Source: Mycobacterium sp. ENV421
Lineage (GTDB): Bacteria; Actinomycetota; Actinomycetes; Mycobacteriales; Mycobacteriaceae
Assembly: GCF_002887815.1 (NCBI RefSeq)
Contig: NZ_PDHO01000008.1
Location: 147,654 to 211,653 of the forward strand
Direction: 5' to 3'
Length of the DNA stretch: 64,000 nt
Part shown: one piece after another, positions 7,701-19,761 of the stretch
Numbering within the stretch: the stretch's first letter is position 1
Layout of the letters: every line of letters begins with the position of its first letter
Translations under genes and position numbers: made by a program
Notes under the pieces: model-generated
The model's database searches: none
The model's input: the letters and a program-made list of their open reading frames with translations, nothing else
What the model was told of the DNA's origin: nothing

Positions 7701-7737
7701 CGAAAAAGACCCCCGACATCGTCGGGGGTCTTTTTCG
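7701..7737 (-). terminator. Strong intrinsic terminator after clpC1
   Basis: A perfect 17-base inverted repeat (arms 7701-7717 and 7721-7737) with a three-base loop. The core is GACCCCCGAC / GTCGGGGGTC, flanked by A5 and T5 runs. It lies 8 bases past the clpC1 stop codon and has a T tract on both strands, so it can work in either direction. Confidence 0.9.
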
Positions 7738-7744
7738 TTGGTGC

Positions 7745-10273
<2,529 letters not shown>

Positions 10274-10335
10274 CCTCGGTTACCTGCTCTCCATCACGAT
10301 TAGGTACAGCGGTAGTCACCACGTACCTGTCGTCC

Positions 10336-10341
10336 ACTCTA
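10336..10341 (-). promoter_or_regulatory. Candidate -10 box of clpC1
   Basis: TAGAGT on the minus strand, about 63 bases before the clpC1 start; it fits TANNNT. No clear -35 is seen. Transcription would start near 10329, leaving a leader of about 55 bases. Confidence 0.4.
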
Positions 10342-10459
10342 ATGGGCGGCCCGGGAAGGCGTCCTCCCTTGTCACCCTTACCGCTTTCCCTAGCGGTGCG
10401 GACCTAGCACACCAACGCGGCGGAGCTGCGAATCGTTTCCGGCAATCACCGGCGTCCGC

Positions 10460-10474
10460 TTCGCCGCGAGCGAA
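10460..10474. promoter_or_regulatory. Putative ClgR operator upstream of clpC1
   Basis: The palindrome TTCGC-CGCGA-GCGAA has the TTCGC-N5-GCGAA form described for ClgR, the actinobacterial activator of clp genes. It lies about 190 bases upstream of the clpC1 start and about 120 bases upstream of the candidate -10 box. The rest of the 251-base gap between clpC1 and lsr2 shows only a second, weaker inverted repeat (ACCGCT-N6-AGCGGT at 10380-10397). Confidence 0.5.
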
Positions 10475-10524
10475 ACGGCGCCGCCACCTTCCTCGCGGTG
10501 CGGCACGAGCAGGTTAGCTGGGGC

Positions 10525-10866
10525 CTAGGTTGCGGCGTGGAAGGCGTCGATGATGTCGGCCGGGATGCGTCCCCGCGTCGACACCTTGTGGCCATTGCGG
10601 CGCGCCCATTCCCGGATCGCGGCGCTCTGCTCCCGATCGATGCTCGCGCGGCCACGGCCGGCCGGGCCCGAGCGACCACGGCGACGGCCGCCCACGCGGC
10701 GGCTGGCTTCGACCCACTGCTTGAGATCGTTACGCAGTTTCTGAGCATTCTTTGAAGAAAGATCGATCTCATAGCTCACGCCATCGAGCGCGAATTCGAC
10801 CGTTTCATCGGCTGCGCCCGCACCGTCGAAATCGTCGACGAGAGTGACGGTCACTTTTTTGGCCAT
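10525..10866 (-). CDS. lsr2: Nucleoid-associated xenogeneic silencer Lsr2
   Basis: Small H-NS-like protein that binds the minor groove of AT-rich DNA, bridges it and silences horizontally acquired genes. The 113 residues show the N-terminal oligomerisation beta-hairpin domain ([15 protein letters not shown]... to about residue 60), a basic Gly/Arg linker ([15 protein letters not shown]), and the C-terminal DNA-binding domain with the RGR hook ([14 protein letters not shown]). It lies between lysS and clpC1, as in M. tuberculosis. The 115 bases upstream hold its promoter region; GAAGGA occurs before the start. Confidence 0.98.
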   Translation of the reverse strand: MAKKVTVTLVDDFDGAGAADETVEFALDGVSYEIDLSSKNAQKLRNDLKQWVEASRRVGGRRRGRSGPAGRGRASIDREQSAAIREWARRNGHKVSTRGRIPADIIDAFHAAT

Positions 10867-10981
10867 TGCCTCACTGAATCCTTCTGCCTGCGCTCAACAA
10901 CCCATAGTCGAGCGTCTTCCCCATGCGAACCAATGTGCCACAGTGGCCCACATCATTCAACGTAGCTCGGATAAGCGCACC

Positions 10982-12502
10982 TCAGCCATGTCGGCGAACA
11001 ATCGGGAACAATACAGTTTCCCGAATTGACAAGCCGGTGAGTGCCATCAGCAGACGATCGACGCCCATTCCGGTTCCCGTCGTCGGGGGCATCGCATACT
11101 CCATTGCCGCGAGGAAATCCTCGTCGAGTGCCATCGCCTCGTCATCGCCCGCCGCGGCCGCCCTGGCTTGGGCCTCGAAGCGCTCGCGCTGCACGATCGG
11201 GTCGACCAGCTCGGAATAGCCGGTGGCCAATTCGAACCCGCGCACGTAGAGATCCCACTTCTCCGTGACGCCGGGGATGCTGCGGTGCTGGCGGGTCAGC
11301 GGTGTGGTTTCGACCGGGAAATCCTTGACGAATGTCGGAGCCCACAATGTGTCCCCGACTGTGTGCTCCCACAGTTCTTCGATCACCTTGCCGTGCCCGT
11401 AGCCGCGATCCCGCGGGATCTCCACCTCGAGCCGGTCGGCAATAGTGAGGAGATATTCCAGCGACGTGTTCGGGGTGATCTCTTCACCGAGGGCTTCAGA
11501 CAACGACGGGTACATTTCCAGTGCCGGCCATTCACCGTCGAGGTCATAGATTGTGCCGTCCGGCAATGGCACTTGCCGCGTGCCGATCGCCTCATCCGCA
11601 ACTTCCTGAATAACTTCACGGGTGACGATCGCCGAATCGTCATACGTACCCCATGCTTGATAAGTCTCGAGCATGGAGAATTCCGGCGAATGCGTCGAAT
11701 CGGCGCCTTCGTTTCGGAAGTTTCGATTGAGCTCGAAAACCTTCTCGAGACCACCCACCACGCATCGCTTGAGGAACAACTCCGGCGCGATCCGCAGATA
11801 CAGGTCGGCGTCGAGCGCGTTCGAGTGGGTGATGAACGGCCGTGCTGCCGCACCACCGGCGAGCGTCTGCAGCATCGGCGTTTCGACTTCGAGGAACCCT
11901 CGACGATCCAACGCATTGCGCAGTGCACGGACCACCGCGATGCGTTGCCGGGCCACGGTGCGGGCCTGCGGGCGCACGATCAGGTCGACGTAGCGCTGCC
12001 GGACGCGCGACTCTTCGCTCATTTCCTTGTGAGCGACGGGCAGCGGACGCAACGCCTTGCTGGCCATCTGCCACGAATCGGCCAGCACCGAGAGTTCCCC
12101 GCGGCGGGAACTGATCACCTCGCCGTGCACGAACACGATGTCACCGAGATCCACCTCGGTCTTCCAGGCTTCGAGGGCGTCCTCACCGACGCCGGCCAGG
12201 CTGATCATGGCCTGCAGCTGGGTCCCGTCGCCTTCCTGCAGGGTGGCGAAGCACAACTTGCCCGAGTTGCGGGCGAACACCACCCGGCCGGTGACGCCGA
12301 CGATGTCGCCGGTGGCGGAGTCGGCTTCCAGATCGGGATACGCGGCCCTGATCTGGGCCAGCGAATGGGTTCGCGGCACCGAGACGGGATAGGGGTCTTT
12401 CCCGTCGGCCAACAAGGCCTCGCGCTTGCCCTGGCGAATCCGGAACTGCTCGGGGACGTCGGAGTCCGCGTGGTCGGTTTCCGGAGTATCAGCAGAGCTC
12501 AC
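10982..12502 (-). CDS. lysS: Lysyl-tRNA synthetase (class II)
   Basis: Charges tRNA-Lys with lysine. A 506-residue class IIb synthetase. An N-terminal OB-fold anticodon-binding domain ([20 protein letters not shown]) is followed by the catalytic core with motif 2 [20 protein letters not shown] and motif 3 [13 protein letters not shown]. Start is the GTG at 12502 ([16 protein letters not shown]), 24 bases from the divergent start at 12526. An AGCTTA stretch between them gives TAAGCT eight bases before this start. Confidence 0.97.
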   Translation of the reverse strand: MSSADTPETDHADSDVPEQFRIRQGKREALLADGKDPYPVSVPRTHSLAQIRAAYPDLEADSATGDIVGVTGRVVFARNSGKLCFATLQEGDGTQLQAMISLAGVGEDALEAWKTEVDLGDIVFVHGEVISSRRGELSVLADSWQMASKALRPLPVAHKEMSEESRVRQRYVDLIVRPQARTVARQRIAVVRALRNALDRRGFLEVETPMLQTLAGGAAARPFITHSNALDADLYLRIAPELFLKRCVVGGLEKVFELNRNFRNEGADSTHSPEFSMLETYQAWGTYDDSAIVTREVIQEVADEAIGTRQVPLPDGTIYDLDGEWPALEMYPSLSEALGEEITPNTSLEYLLTIADRLEVEIPRDRGYGHGKVIEELWEHTVGDTLWAPTFVKDFPVETTPLTRQHRSIPGVTEKWDLYVRGFELATGYSELVDPIVQRERFEAQARAAAAGDDEAMALDEDFLAAMEYAMPPTTGTGMGVDRLLMALTGLSIRETVLFPIVRRHG

Positions 12503-12510
12503 GACGTGCC

Positions 12511-12516
12511 AGCTTA
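12511..12516 (-). promoter_or_regulatory. Candidate -10 box of lysS
   Basis: TAAGCT on the minus strand, eight bases before the GTG at 12502. It overlaps the divergent -10 TTAAAT at 12514-12519, so one AT-rich patch (AGCTTAAAT) may serve both genes. Confidence 0.4.
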
Positions 12517-12519
12517 AAT
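12514..12519 (+). promoter_or_regulatory. Candidate -10 box, leaderless promoter of the DSD1-like gene
   Basis: TTAAAT, then six bases (GAGGTC), then the ATG at 12526. GAGG directly before the ATG is too close to act as a normal ribosome binding site. Confidence 0.4.
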
Positions 12520-12525
12520 GAGGTC

Positions 12526-13794
12526 ATGGGGTCCCTCCTAAACGCGGCCGCGCTCACAGCCTTGGCGGGCGAACGAGTGGACTGGCGGTTCAAGGGGCTG
12601 CCGGCCTCCTGGGCGAGGCTGACGGTGGCACAGATCCGTGCGGCGGCGCCCGACCTGTTCGACGCCGGACCGCTGGGCCCGATCTGCACGCTCTCCGATA
12701 CGGCGCTGCGGCACAACCTGGCAACGATGGCGGGCTGGTGTGCCCGGCACGGGGTCGAGCTCGCGCCGCACGGGAAAACCCACATGTCACCGCAACTGCT
12801 GGCCCGGCAGTTCGCGGCCGGCGCATGCGCGGTGACCGCCGCGACGATCAGCCAGGTGCGAACCTTCCGCGCGTTCGGGGTCCGCGACGTGGTGCTAGCC
12901 AACGAACTGGTGGACGCCGCGGCCCTGGCGTGGCTGGCCGCCGAGCTCGACGGCGATCCCGAGTTCCGGCTGATCTGCTGGGCGGATTCCGCGCGCGGGG
13001 TGGCACTGATGACCGAGGCGCTGCAGGCGGCGGGCGCGCGACGCCCGCTGGATGTCTGCGTCGAGCTCGGCGCAATGGGCACTCGCACCGGCTGCCGCGA
13101 CGACGCGAGCGCCGATGCGGTCGCCGCCGCGGCGGTCGCCAGTCCGCGCCTTCGGCTGGTCGGGGTGGCCGGCTACGAGGCCGCCCTGGGCCACGACGTG
13201 TCGCCCGCCGGTCTCGATCGGGTGCGGAGTTACCTCGAGTGGGTTCGCGCGGTGGCGATGCGGCTGGCGCCGCTGTGTTCGGACATGGTCGTAACCGCCG
13301 GTGGCAGTACGCATTTCGACCTGGTAGCCGAGACGCTGACCGGTCCGTGGCGCACGGTCTTGCGCAGCGGGGTGTATCTGACGAATGACGACGGGCTCTA
13401 TCTGCGGACCTCGCCGCTGACCAGACCCGGTGCCGAGCCGGGCGGGTTCATACCGGCGATGCACGTGTGGGCTCAGGTGTGTTCGCGGCCCGAGCCGGGC
13501 CTGGCGTTGTTGACGATGGGCCGTCGCGACGTGTCGTTCGACGCAGATCTCCCTGTGCCACGACGACTTCGAATCGGCTCCGGCTGGACGGACCTGGCGG
13601 GCTGTGAAGTCGCCGCGCTCAACGACCAGCACGCGTTCCTGCGGCTGTCCCCGGCCGCCGAGGACGTGGTCGCGGTCGGCAGCTGGATCGAGTTCGGGGT
13701 ATCGCACCCGTGCACGGTGTTCGACAAATGGCAGCTGATCCCGGTGCTCGACGAGCACGGCCGGGTGATCGATCTGGTGCGAACGTTCTTCTAG
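12526..13794 (+). CDS. Fold-type III PLP enzyme, D-threonine aldolase/D-serine dehydratase-like
   Basis: A 422-residue cytoplasmic enzyme with an alanine-racemase-type TIM barrel. The PLP-binding lysine is in [12 protein letters not shown] near residue 83, a variant of the PH(x)KTHK signature of D-threonine aldolases and DSD1-type D-serine dehydratases. The C-terminal beta domain has an H...HPC metal site (NDQHAFLRL and [12 protein letters not shown]), also typical of DSD1-like proteins. It probably acts on a D-amino acid or 3-hydroxy-amino acid; the substrate is open. It lies where M. tuberculosis has the small Rv3599c, divergent from lysS and convergent with coaX, overlapping the coaX stop by 4 bases. 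Confidence 0.82.
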   Translation: MGSLLNAAALTALAGERVDWRFKGLPASWARLTVAQIRAAAPDLFDAGPLGPICTLSDTALRHNLATMAGWCARHGVELAPHGKTHMSPQLLARQFAAGACAVTAATISQVRTFRAFGVRDVVLANELVDAAALAWLAAELDGDPEFRLICWADSARGVALMTEALQAAGARRPLDVCVELGAMGTRTGCRDDASADAVAAAAVASPRLRLVGVAGYEAALGHDVSPAGLDRVRSYLEWVRAVAMRLAPLCSDMVVTAGGSTHFDLVAETLTGPWRTVLRSGVYLTNDDGLYLRTSPLTRPGAEPGGFIPAMHVWAQVCSRPEPGLALLTMGRRDVSFDADLPVPRRLRIGSGWTDLAGCEVAALNDQHAFLRLSPAAEDVVAVGSWIEFGVSHPCTVFDKWQLIPVLDEHGRVIDLVRTFF

Positions 13795-14603
13795 CGGGCC
13801 GATTTGATCCGGCGCTGGTTGTCGCGGTTGCGTTCGTAGACCATCCGCAGGCCGTCCAGCGTGAGGTGCTGGTCGTAGTGCTGCACCGTGTGCAGATCGG
13901 GCAGCATCAACGGAGCGGTATGACCGGTGGCGACGACGGCCACGTCGGACCCGGCGAAGCCGTCGACATCCTCCCGGATCCGGTTCACCAGGCCGTCGAC
14001 CAGACCCGCGAAGCCGAACATCGCACCGGCCTGCATGCACTCCACGGTGTTCTTGCCGACCACCGACCGCGGCCTGGTGAGCTCGACGCGCCGCAGCGCC
14101 GCAGACCGTGCGGCTGCCGCGTCCGACGACACCTGAACACCGGGAGCGATTGCGCCACCGAGGAATTCGCCCCTCGCGGAGACCACGTCCACACAAATCG
14201 AGGATCCGAAGTCCACCACGATAGCGGCGGAGGAGAACTTGGCATAAGCGGCCAGGCAGTTCACGATCCGGTCCGCTCCCACCTCCTTCGGGTTGTCGAC
14301 CAGCAGCGGAATCCCCGTGCGCACACCAGGTTCGATCAGCACGTGCGGCACTGCGGACCAGTACTGCTCGAGCATGAGGCGCACCTCGTACATCACCGAG
14401 GGCACGGTGGACAGGCCGGTCGCACCGGTCAGGCGTTCAGAGTCGTCGCCGATCAATCCTTCGATGGTGAGTGCGAGTTCGTCGGCAGTCACTTCCGGCT
14501 CGGTACGGATTCGCCAGTGCTGCACAACTTTCGCATGGTCGCCGGATCCGGAGATCAACCCGACGACGGTGTGGGTGTTGCGGACGTCGATCGCCAGCAG
14601 CAC
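13791..14603 (-). CDS. coaX: Type III pantothenate kinase CoaX
   Basis: Phosphorylates pantothenate in the first step of coenzyme A synthesis. About 270 residues with the ASKHA fold: phosphate-1 motif [19 protein letters not shown], the phosphate-2 motif [11 protein letters not shown] and the C-terminal [11 protein letters not shown]. The residues around the P-loops depart from the usual DVGNTN form in the same way as in M. tuberculosis Rv3600c, whose in vivo activity has been doubted; mycobacteria also have CoaA. Last gene of the pan operon, two bases after panD. Confidence 0.93.
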   Translation of the reverse strand: MLLAIDVRNTHTVVGLISGSGDHAKVVQHWRIRTEPEVTADELALTIEGLIGDDSERLTGATGLSTVPSVMYEVRLMLEQYWSAVPHVLIEPGVRTGIPLLVDNPKEVGADRIVNCLAAYAKFSSAAIVVDFGSSICVDVVSARGEFLGGAIAPGVQVSSDAAAARSAALRRVELTRPRSVVGKNTVECMQAGAMFGFAGLVDGLVNRIREDVDGFAGSDVAVVATGHTAPLMLPDLHTVQHYDQHLTLDGLRMVYERNRDNQRRIKSAR

Positions 14604-14605
14604 GG

Positions 14606-15025
14606 TCAGCTCACCGTCCGCGGCGACAGCAGACCGGTGACGTCGTCCGGCACATGCGCCGGGTCGTCACCGAGATCGATCTGCCGGTTGTCGGCGTCGA
14701 CGAACACGACTCGTGGCCGGTACTCCCGCGCCTCGGCATCGGTCATCACGCCATAGGCGATCAGGATCACCAGATCACCGGGGTGGACCAGATGCGCTGC
14801 CGCCCCGTTGATTCCGATCACACCGGTGCCACGCCGTCCGGTGATCGCGTAGGTCTCCAGCCGCGCACCGTTGTCGATGTCGACGATGGTCACCTGTTCG
14901 CCTTCGAGAAGGTCGGCGGCGTCCATCAGGTCGGCGTCGATGGTCACCGAGCCGACGTAGTGCAGGTCGGCCTGGGTGACGGTCGCGCGGTGGATTTTCG
15001 ACTTCAGCATCGTCCGGAACATCAA
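14606..15025 (-). CDS. panD: Aspartate 1-decarboxylase proenzyme PanD
   Basis: Makes beta-alanine for pantothenate. The 139-residue proenzyme cleaves itself at Gly-Ser in [10 protein letters not shown] (about residues 25-26) to leave an N-terminal pyruvoyl group on the alpha chain. Other conserved parts: [27 protein letters not shown]. It is a known target of pyrazinoic acid, with the C-terminal tail involved. The start overlaps the panC stop by 4 bases, so the two are translationally coupled. Confidence 0.97.
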   Translation of the reverse strand: MMFRTMLKSKIHRATVTQADLHYVGSVTIDADLMDAADLLEGEQVTIVDIDNGARLETYAITGRRGTGVIGINGAAAHLVHPGDLVILIAYGVMTDAEAREYRPRVVFVDADNRQIDLGDDPAHVPDDVTGLLSPRTVS

Positions 15026-15951
15026 TTTCTCCAGGTGATTTCGGGGTGATCGCCGGTGCCGCCGACACCGGGCGGTGCGGTGTCGGTGGACAGATCGACA
15101 GCGATGTTGTCCAGCAATCGGGTGGTGCCCAGCCGGGCGGCGATCAGCAGCCGGGCGGGGCCGGACAGCGGAGCCTGATCAAGCCACGGTCCCCGCAGTT
15201 CCAGGTAGTCGACCTCGATGGCGGGCACCTCGTCGAGCACCGCCCGAGCGGCGTCCAGCGCGGCATCGGCGCCGCCGGCCGCCGCCCACATGCCGGCCAA
15301 CAAAGCTGAGGACAACGCGCAAGCCTGTTCGCGCTCTTCAGAATTGAGGTAACGATTGCGCGAGGACATGGCCAGCCCGTCAGCCTCGCGGACGATGGGT
15401 ACACCGACGATGCGGACATCGACGTTGAGGTCGTCGACCATCTGGCGGATCAGCACGAGCTGCTGGTAGTCCTTTTCGCCGAAGAACGCCCGGTCCGGCC
15501 GCACGATCTGCAGCAACTTCAGTACGACGGTCAGCATTCCGGCGAAATGCCCTGGTCGAGAGGCGCCTTCGAGCTCGCCACCCAACGGACCGGGGTGCAC
15601 TGTGGTCCGGGGGCCGGCTGGATACATGGCCGATGCGCTCGGGGCGAAAACCACGTCGACGTCTTCACGGCGCAACAGCTCGAGGTCGGATTCCAGCGTG
15701 CGTGGATAGGCGTCGAGATCTTCGCCGGCGCCGAACTGCAAGGGATTGACGAAGATCGACACCACGACCACCGCACCCGGCACCTTCTTGGCCGCGCGCA
15801 CCAGCGACAGGTGGCCGTCGTGCAGTGCGCCCATCGTCGGCACCAGCATCACCCGCCTGCCGGTGTGGCGCAGCGCGCGGGTCACATCGGATACCTCTTG
15901 CGGCGTCTGGTACAGGTTGAGTTGTCCAGCAATGAATTTCGGCGGTGTCAT
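15022..15951 (-). CDS. panC: Pantothenate synthetase PanC
   Basis: Joins pantoate and beta-alanine with ATP. 309 residues in a class I synthetase-like Rossmann fold: [18 protein letters not shown] (HxGH nucleotide motif), [34 protein letters not shown] and the KMSKS-equivalent loop MSSRNRYL. Its ATG overlaps the end of the DUF2520 gene upstream by 4 bases. Confidence 0.97.
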   Translation of the reverse strand: MTPPKFIAGQLNLYQTPQEVSDVTRALRHTGRRVMLVPTMGALHDGHLSLVRAAKKVPGAVVVVSIFVNPLQFGAGEDLDAYPRTLESDLELLRREDVDVVFAPSASAMYPAGPRTTVHPGPLGGELEGASRPGHFAGMLTVVLKLLQIVRPDRAFFGEKDYQQLVLIRQMVDDLNVDVRIVGVPIVREADGLAMSSRNRYLNSEEREQACALSSALLAGMWAAAGGADAALDAARAVLDEVPAIEVDYLELRGPWLDQAPLSGPARLLIAARLGTTRLLDNIAVDLSTDTAPPGVGGTGDHPEITWRN

Positions 15952-16883
15952 GGCCGCCGCCCTTGTCCGGACCAGTTGGCCAACACCTCAACAACCTCCT
16001 CGGGGGCGTGCGCGCGCTGGGCGGTGCGCAATGAGTTCGCGCAGTAAGACTGGGCCAGTTCGGGATTCACCGCGTCAAGTGCAGCGAGATGGCCCGCTAC
16101 CGCAGCCGCGTCGCCGCGGGCGACCGGCCCAGTCAGCGCCGCCTGCCCGCGTTGCAGCGTGTTCTCCAGTGCGGCACGGGCCAGCGGGCCCACGATCCGC
16201 TCCGCCAGGCCACCGGGCGCGTCACCGACCAATTCCTGCCCGAGCAGCTCCTGGCCGGATACCGCCGCTCGCAACGCATCCAGCGCATCGGCTACCACCG
16301 TGACGAGATGATTGCTGGCGTGGGCCAGGGCCGCGTGATACAGCGTGCGCGCATCCTCGCGCACCCCGAACGGCTCGCCGCCGATCTCGAGCACCAGCGA
16401 CTGGGCGATGGCATAGCCGATCTCGTCGGCCGCGGTGACGCCGAAGCAGCTGTCGGACAGCCGGACGATGTCCTCATCGGCGCCGGTGAACGTCATCGCC
16501 GGATGGATCGCCAGCGGGACGCACCCCAAGTCGGCCAGCGGCGCCAGGATCGCAACTCCGTTCGCACCCGATGTGTGCACGACGATGGTTCCGCGGTGCA
16601 CCGCACCGGTGGCCGCCAGCCCCCGCACCAAGCCGGGCAGTTCTGAATCGGGAACCGTCAGCAGCAGCAGCTCGGCCCGGTCGGCGACGTCGGGCACCGG
16701 CAGGATCTCGGTGTCGGGCAGCCGACGTTCGGCGAGCCGGCGCGACGCCATCGAAATCGCGCTGCAGGCGACCACCACGTGTTCGGCCCGCTCCAACGCG
16801 ACACCGAGGGCGGTACCGACACGGCCGGCCGACACGATGCCGACCTTGAGCCGGGCCGGGCGCAAGCCGCTGGGGGTCCCCAC
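15948..16883 (-). CDS. Rossmann-fold/DUF2520 oxidoreductase-like protein (Rv3603c-like)
   Basis: A 311-residue protein with an N-terminal NAD(P)-binding Rossmann domain ([19 protein letters not shown], then [11 protein letters not shown]) and a C-terminal all-helical DUF2520 domain beginning near residue 155 ([16 protein letters not shown]). It resembles F420-dependent or 6-phosphogluconate-type dehydrogenases in layout. Its coupling by a 4-base overlap to panC suggests a role in pantothenate synthesis, for example ketopantoate reduction, a step with no other gene here; this is inference. Start is the GTG at 16883, with GCGAGG eight bases upstream. Confidence 0.82.
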   Translation of the reverse strand: MGTPSGLRPARLKVGIVSAGRVGTALGVALERAEHVVVACSAISMASRRLAERRLPDTEILPVPDVADRAELLLLTVPDSELPGLVRGLAATGAVHRGTIVVHTSGANGVAILAPLADLGCVPLAIHPAMTFTGADEDIVRLSDSCFGVTAADEIGYAIAQSLVLEIGGEPFGVREDARTLYHAALAHASNHLVTVVADALDALRAAVSGQELLGQELVGDAPGGLAERIVGPLARAALENTLQRGQAALTGPVARGDAAAVAGHLAALDAVNPELAQSYCANSLRTAQRAHAPEEVVEVLANWSGQGRRP

Positions 16884-16978
16884 GTAGACGACCTCGCTGA
16901 CGTCAATGAGTTGTTCGTTCCAGTCCTGTGCCAGGTACCGGACGGTCGGGACAACTCTAACTCGCCCCGATTCGCGAC

Positions 16979-18301
16979 CTACTCGTCGCGTCGACGCCGC
17001 CTGCCGCCCTCCCCGGGTGTGGCATTGGCCTGCAACCGGGCCAGCAGGTCGGCGACCGACTGGCCGCCGGTCTGCTCAGCGTCCCGGGCCCTGCGCCGCG
17101 GCTCCTCCTGTTCCTCGGTCCCGCGGTGCCGGGCCGGCGGCGGTGGGGTGGTCATGGCGGGCTGGCCGGGACTGTCGACGGCATGGCGCGACCGGGGGGC
17201 GGCTGGTTCCGGCGACGGCTGCATCGCTGGTTCGGGCCGGGGTTCCGGCCGGGGTTCCTCGGCGGGCGCCACTGTGGGCGCCGCCTCCTGCGGTGGGGTC
17301 CAATGCCGACCCCGGGGCCCGTCGACAGACGATCCCTGCGCCGCGGCGGACGGCACGACGAAACCGTTGTCGGCGTTGGCAACCCAATTGCTGCCCGGCG
17401 AGCCCGGCGGCAGCCAGCGGCCGTCGGGTTCGACCGGTCGCCATTCGGCGCCCTCAGGCGACGGGGGCGGCGGCTCGGACTGCGTGGGTTCTGGCGCCAG
17501 GGCGGCGGCCGCGGCGGCGACATCGGCGTCCGGCGGGGGCGGCGCGAACGGTCGCTCCGGCTCGGCAGCCGGCTCGGCGTTCTGCCCGCCGTTTTCCCAC
17601 GGCCGCCGGTGCGAACCAACCGGCTCGGGCTGCGGCTCGGCCCGGCGGCGGCGCCGCGGCTCCGGCCGCTCCGACTGCTCCGGCTGCGCCGACACCAGCG
17701 GCTCTTCGGGAACGTCGATGATCGGGTTCTCGGCGGTGCGGCTGCCCGCGTCCTGCGGCCGGACCGGGGTGATCCGGCTGCTCTCGACACGCCCGGGCAC
17801 CGGCGGCATGGTCGTTGTGTCGCGGGTCCAGTCGGCGGCCCGATCGCCCTCGAGCGCCGGCCGGTCACCCAGGTCGGCGTCGAACATGATCTCCAGGTTG
17901 GCCCGCAGCGCCGCCAATTCTGCCCGCAGCGCGGCGACCTCGTCGGCGGCCTGCGCACGCAGCTCGGACGCCAGCTCGCGGCGCAGGTGCGACTCGACGC
18001 TGAGTTCGTATTCGCGGCGGGCCGAGATCTCCCGGTCGAGCTGCAGGTCGTAGACCAACTTCAAATCACGCGCCCGGGCGGCATCGATATCGGCCTGCCT
18101 GCGATACATCACGGAGACGAATGCCCCGATCACCGCGGCCCACAACGACAGAATGACCGCCAGCTTCAGCAGCTCGACGCGAGTGGTGAACACCAACGCG
18201 GAACTGGCCGCAATGGCAAGGACCAGCAACACCGTCAAGAGCAGCCAACCCGGCCTGCGGCCGCCGCGCCGATTCTTGGCGCCGCGGGACAGAACGGTCA
18301 T
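16979..18301 (-). CDS. Membrane protein with coiled coil and Pro-rich tail (DUF6779-like, Rv3604c-like)
   Basis: About 440 residues. A basic N-terminus (RGAKNRRGGRRPG) leads into two adjacent transmembrane helices (residues ~16-37 and ~43-61), which is the conserved part. A likely coiled coil follows (repeated AALRAELAALRANLE around residue 130), and then ~280 residues of low-complexity Pro/Glu/Ala/Arg sequence ending in RRRRRDE. Both termini are predicted cytoplasmic. Role unknown; the position inside the folate/pantothenate block is conserved in mycobacteria. Start taken at ATG 18301, just before the basic segment; the upstream extension to 18463 overlaps the previous gene and has no family character. 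Confidence 0.8.
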   Translation of the reverse strand: MTVLSRGAKNRRGGRRPGWLLLTVLLVLAIAASSALVFTTRVELLKLAVILSLWAAVIGAFVSVMYRRQADIDAARARDLKLVYDLQLDREISARREYELSVESHLRRELASELRAQAADEVAALRAELAALRANLEIMFDADLGDRPALEGDRAADWTRDTTTMPPVPGRVESSRITPVRPQDAGSRTAENPIIDVPEEPLVSAQPEQSERPEPRRRRRAEPQPEPVGSHRRPWENGGQNAEPAAEPERPFAPPPPDADVAAAAAALAPEPTQSEPPPPSPEGAEWRPVEPDGRWLPPGSPGSNWVANADNGFVVPSAAAQGSSVDGPRGRHWTPPQEAAPTVAPAEEPRPEPRPEPAMQPSPEPAAPRSRHAVDSPGQPAMTTPPPPARHRGTEEQEEPRRRARDAEQTGGQSVADLLARLQANATPGEGGRRRRRDE

Positions 18302-18368
18302 GGGCTGACTGTACCCGCGCGATGTCCGTCCGCGTGTCGTCGAGCTGCGGCGATTCGCCGTCTTCGCA

Positions 18369-18842
18369 CTATTCCCGGGCGGCGTCCGGATCGTCGGTCG
18401 GGTCACCGGGCGAGCGGCAGCAATACTCCAGCCAGAGCGCGGCAGCCACCAGCGCAAGGGCACTCAGCACCGCGATGACCGCACCGGGGATGAAGGTGCC
18501 GGCCACGTGTTCAGTTCGCCGGAGCCAGAGGTAGACCAGCACGCCGACCCACCAGCCCAGCATCAGCGCGCCGACCCACGCCGAGGCTTTGGCAATCGCC
18601 ACGCTGCGTGCGACAGCCAGCGGGTGTAGCCGTCCGCCGCCGACACCGATCTGCCCGTCTCGGATTTTCGTCCGCACAGACACCCCCCAGGCGCCCTCGA
18701 GCGCGGCGACCGCCAGTAAAGACAGGCCCGTCCATGCCGTGATCGCAGGAAAGTCGCGGTACAGCACCCGCATCAACAACCAAGCCAGGACCGCGACTCC
18801 GACGGCGGCGACGGTGAGATCGCGTTTACGTGTCGGCCCCAT
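18369..18842 (-). CDS. DUF3180 family membrane protein (Rv3605c-like)
   Basis: A 157-residue protein with four predicted transmembrane helices (LTVAAVGVAVLAWLLM, ITAWTGLSLLAVAALEG, ASAWVGALMLGWWVGVLVYLWL, FIPGAVIAVLSALALVAAALWL). DUF3180 members sit downstream of folK in many actinobacteria; function unknown. The ATG at 18842 overlaps the folK stop codon by one base, which fixes the start. The acidic C-terminal tail (GDPTDDPDAARE) is probably cytoplasmic. Confidence 0.88.
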   Translation of the reverse strand: MGPTRKRDLTVAAVGVAVLAWLLMRVLYRDFPAITAWTGLSLLAVAALEGAWGVSVRTKIRDGQIGVGGGRLHPLAVARSVAIAKASAWVGALMLGWWVGVLVYLWLRRTEHVAGTFIPGAVIAVLSALALVAAALWLEYCCRSPGDPTDDPDAARE

Positions 18843-19363
18843 CAAGCGCCCAGCCGAAGCACCAGAGGGGTCAGGCGTACTCCGTCGCGGTCCACCGCAT
18901 CGAGCTCGGCCAGCAGCCGGTCGACCCGCTGGCTCTCGCCGGCCACGGTGAGCTCGGCGTCGGGGTCGACGGCCAGCCACGGCACCATCACGAAGGCCCG
19001 CATGTGGGCCAGCGGATGAGGCAGGGTCAGACCCTCGTCGCGGGAGAAGACCTCGGCGTCGCCGTCATGACAGGTGACGAGATCCACGTCGAGGGTGCGC
19101 GGTCCCCACTTCTGCTCGCGGATTCGGTCGTTGGCGTTCTCCAAAGCCTGTGCGCGCCGCAACCATTCGTGACCGTCGGCCTCGGGATCGTCGGCGACCA
19201 CGACCGCGTTGAGGAACGGTCCCTGCTCGACCCCACCCCAGGCATCGGTTTCGTAGACCGGTGAGAGCGCGCGCACCATATCGCCGAGCCCGTCGACGGC
19301 GGCCTGCAGCCGCGCCATCCGGTCCCCGAGATTGGAGCCGATCGACAGCACCACGCGCGTCAC
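18842..19363 (-). CDS. folK: 6-hydroxymethyl-7,8-dihydropterin pyrophosphokinase FolK
   Basis: Transfers pyrophosphate from ATP to hydroxymethyl-dihydropterin in folate synthesis. 173 residues with the HPPK signatures: [16 protein letters not shown], the metal-binding [11 protein letters not shown] (two Asp) and [16 protein letters not shown]. The GTG start overlaps the folB stop by 4 bases. Confidence 0.96.
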   Translation of the reverse strand: MTRVVLSIGSNLGDRMARLQAAVDGLGDMVRALSPVYETDAWGGVEQGPFLNAVVVADDPEADGHEWLRRAQALENANDRIREQKWGPRTLDVDLVTCHDGDAEVFSRDEGLTLPHPLAHMRAFVMVPWLAVDPDAELTVAGESQRVDRLLAELDAVDRDGVRLTPLVLRLGA

Positions 19364-19761
19364 AGCTCACCCCCGAGCGGAACGATCTGGCCGCGTCCGC
19401 TGCGGCGGGACCGCCGCGCGACCACCGCAACGTCGGTGAACGTCAACGGGATCGGCGCGTTCGGCTTGTGCACCACCACCTCGACGGCATGCACCCGCCG
19501 GTCGTTCATCACATCCTCGGCGATCTCGCCGGCGACCGTCTCGATCAGATTGCGCGCCGGGCCGCCGACGATGGCTGCCGCACGCTGGGCCAGCGTGCCG
19601 TAGTCGAAGGTGTCGGCGAGGTCGTCGCTGGCAGCGGCGGCGGCCAGGTCGATCCACACGGTGATGTCGACGATGAAGTCCTGTCCGTCGCGGCGCTCGT
19701 GATCGAAGACGCCGTGGTTACCGCGGACCGTCAGGCCGCGCAGCTCGATCCGGTCAGCCAT
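19360..19761 (-). CDS. folB: Dihydroneopterin aldolase FolB
   Basis: Converts dihydroneopterin to hydroxymethyl-dihydropterin and glycolaldehyde. 133 residues: [20 protein letters not shown] at the N-terminus, the catalytic Tyr in [20 protein letters not shown] and the Lys in [12 protein letters not shown]. Start at ATG 19761, overlapping the folP end by 8 bases; the longer open frame upstream lies inside folP. Confidence 0.95.
   Translation of the reverse strand: MADRIELRGLTVRGNHGVFDHERRDGQDFIVDITVWIDLAAAAASDDLADTFDYGTLAQRAAAIVGGPARNLIETVAGEIAEDVMNDRRVHAVEVVVHKPNAPIPLTFTDVAVVARRSRRSGRGQIVPLGGEL

Noticed and set aside
10380..10397. Inverted repeat ACCGCT-N6-AGCGGT as the ClgR site
   Set aside because: The gap between CGC and GCG is eight bases, not five; the site at 10460 fits the ClgR pattern.
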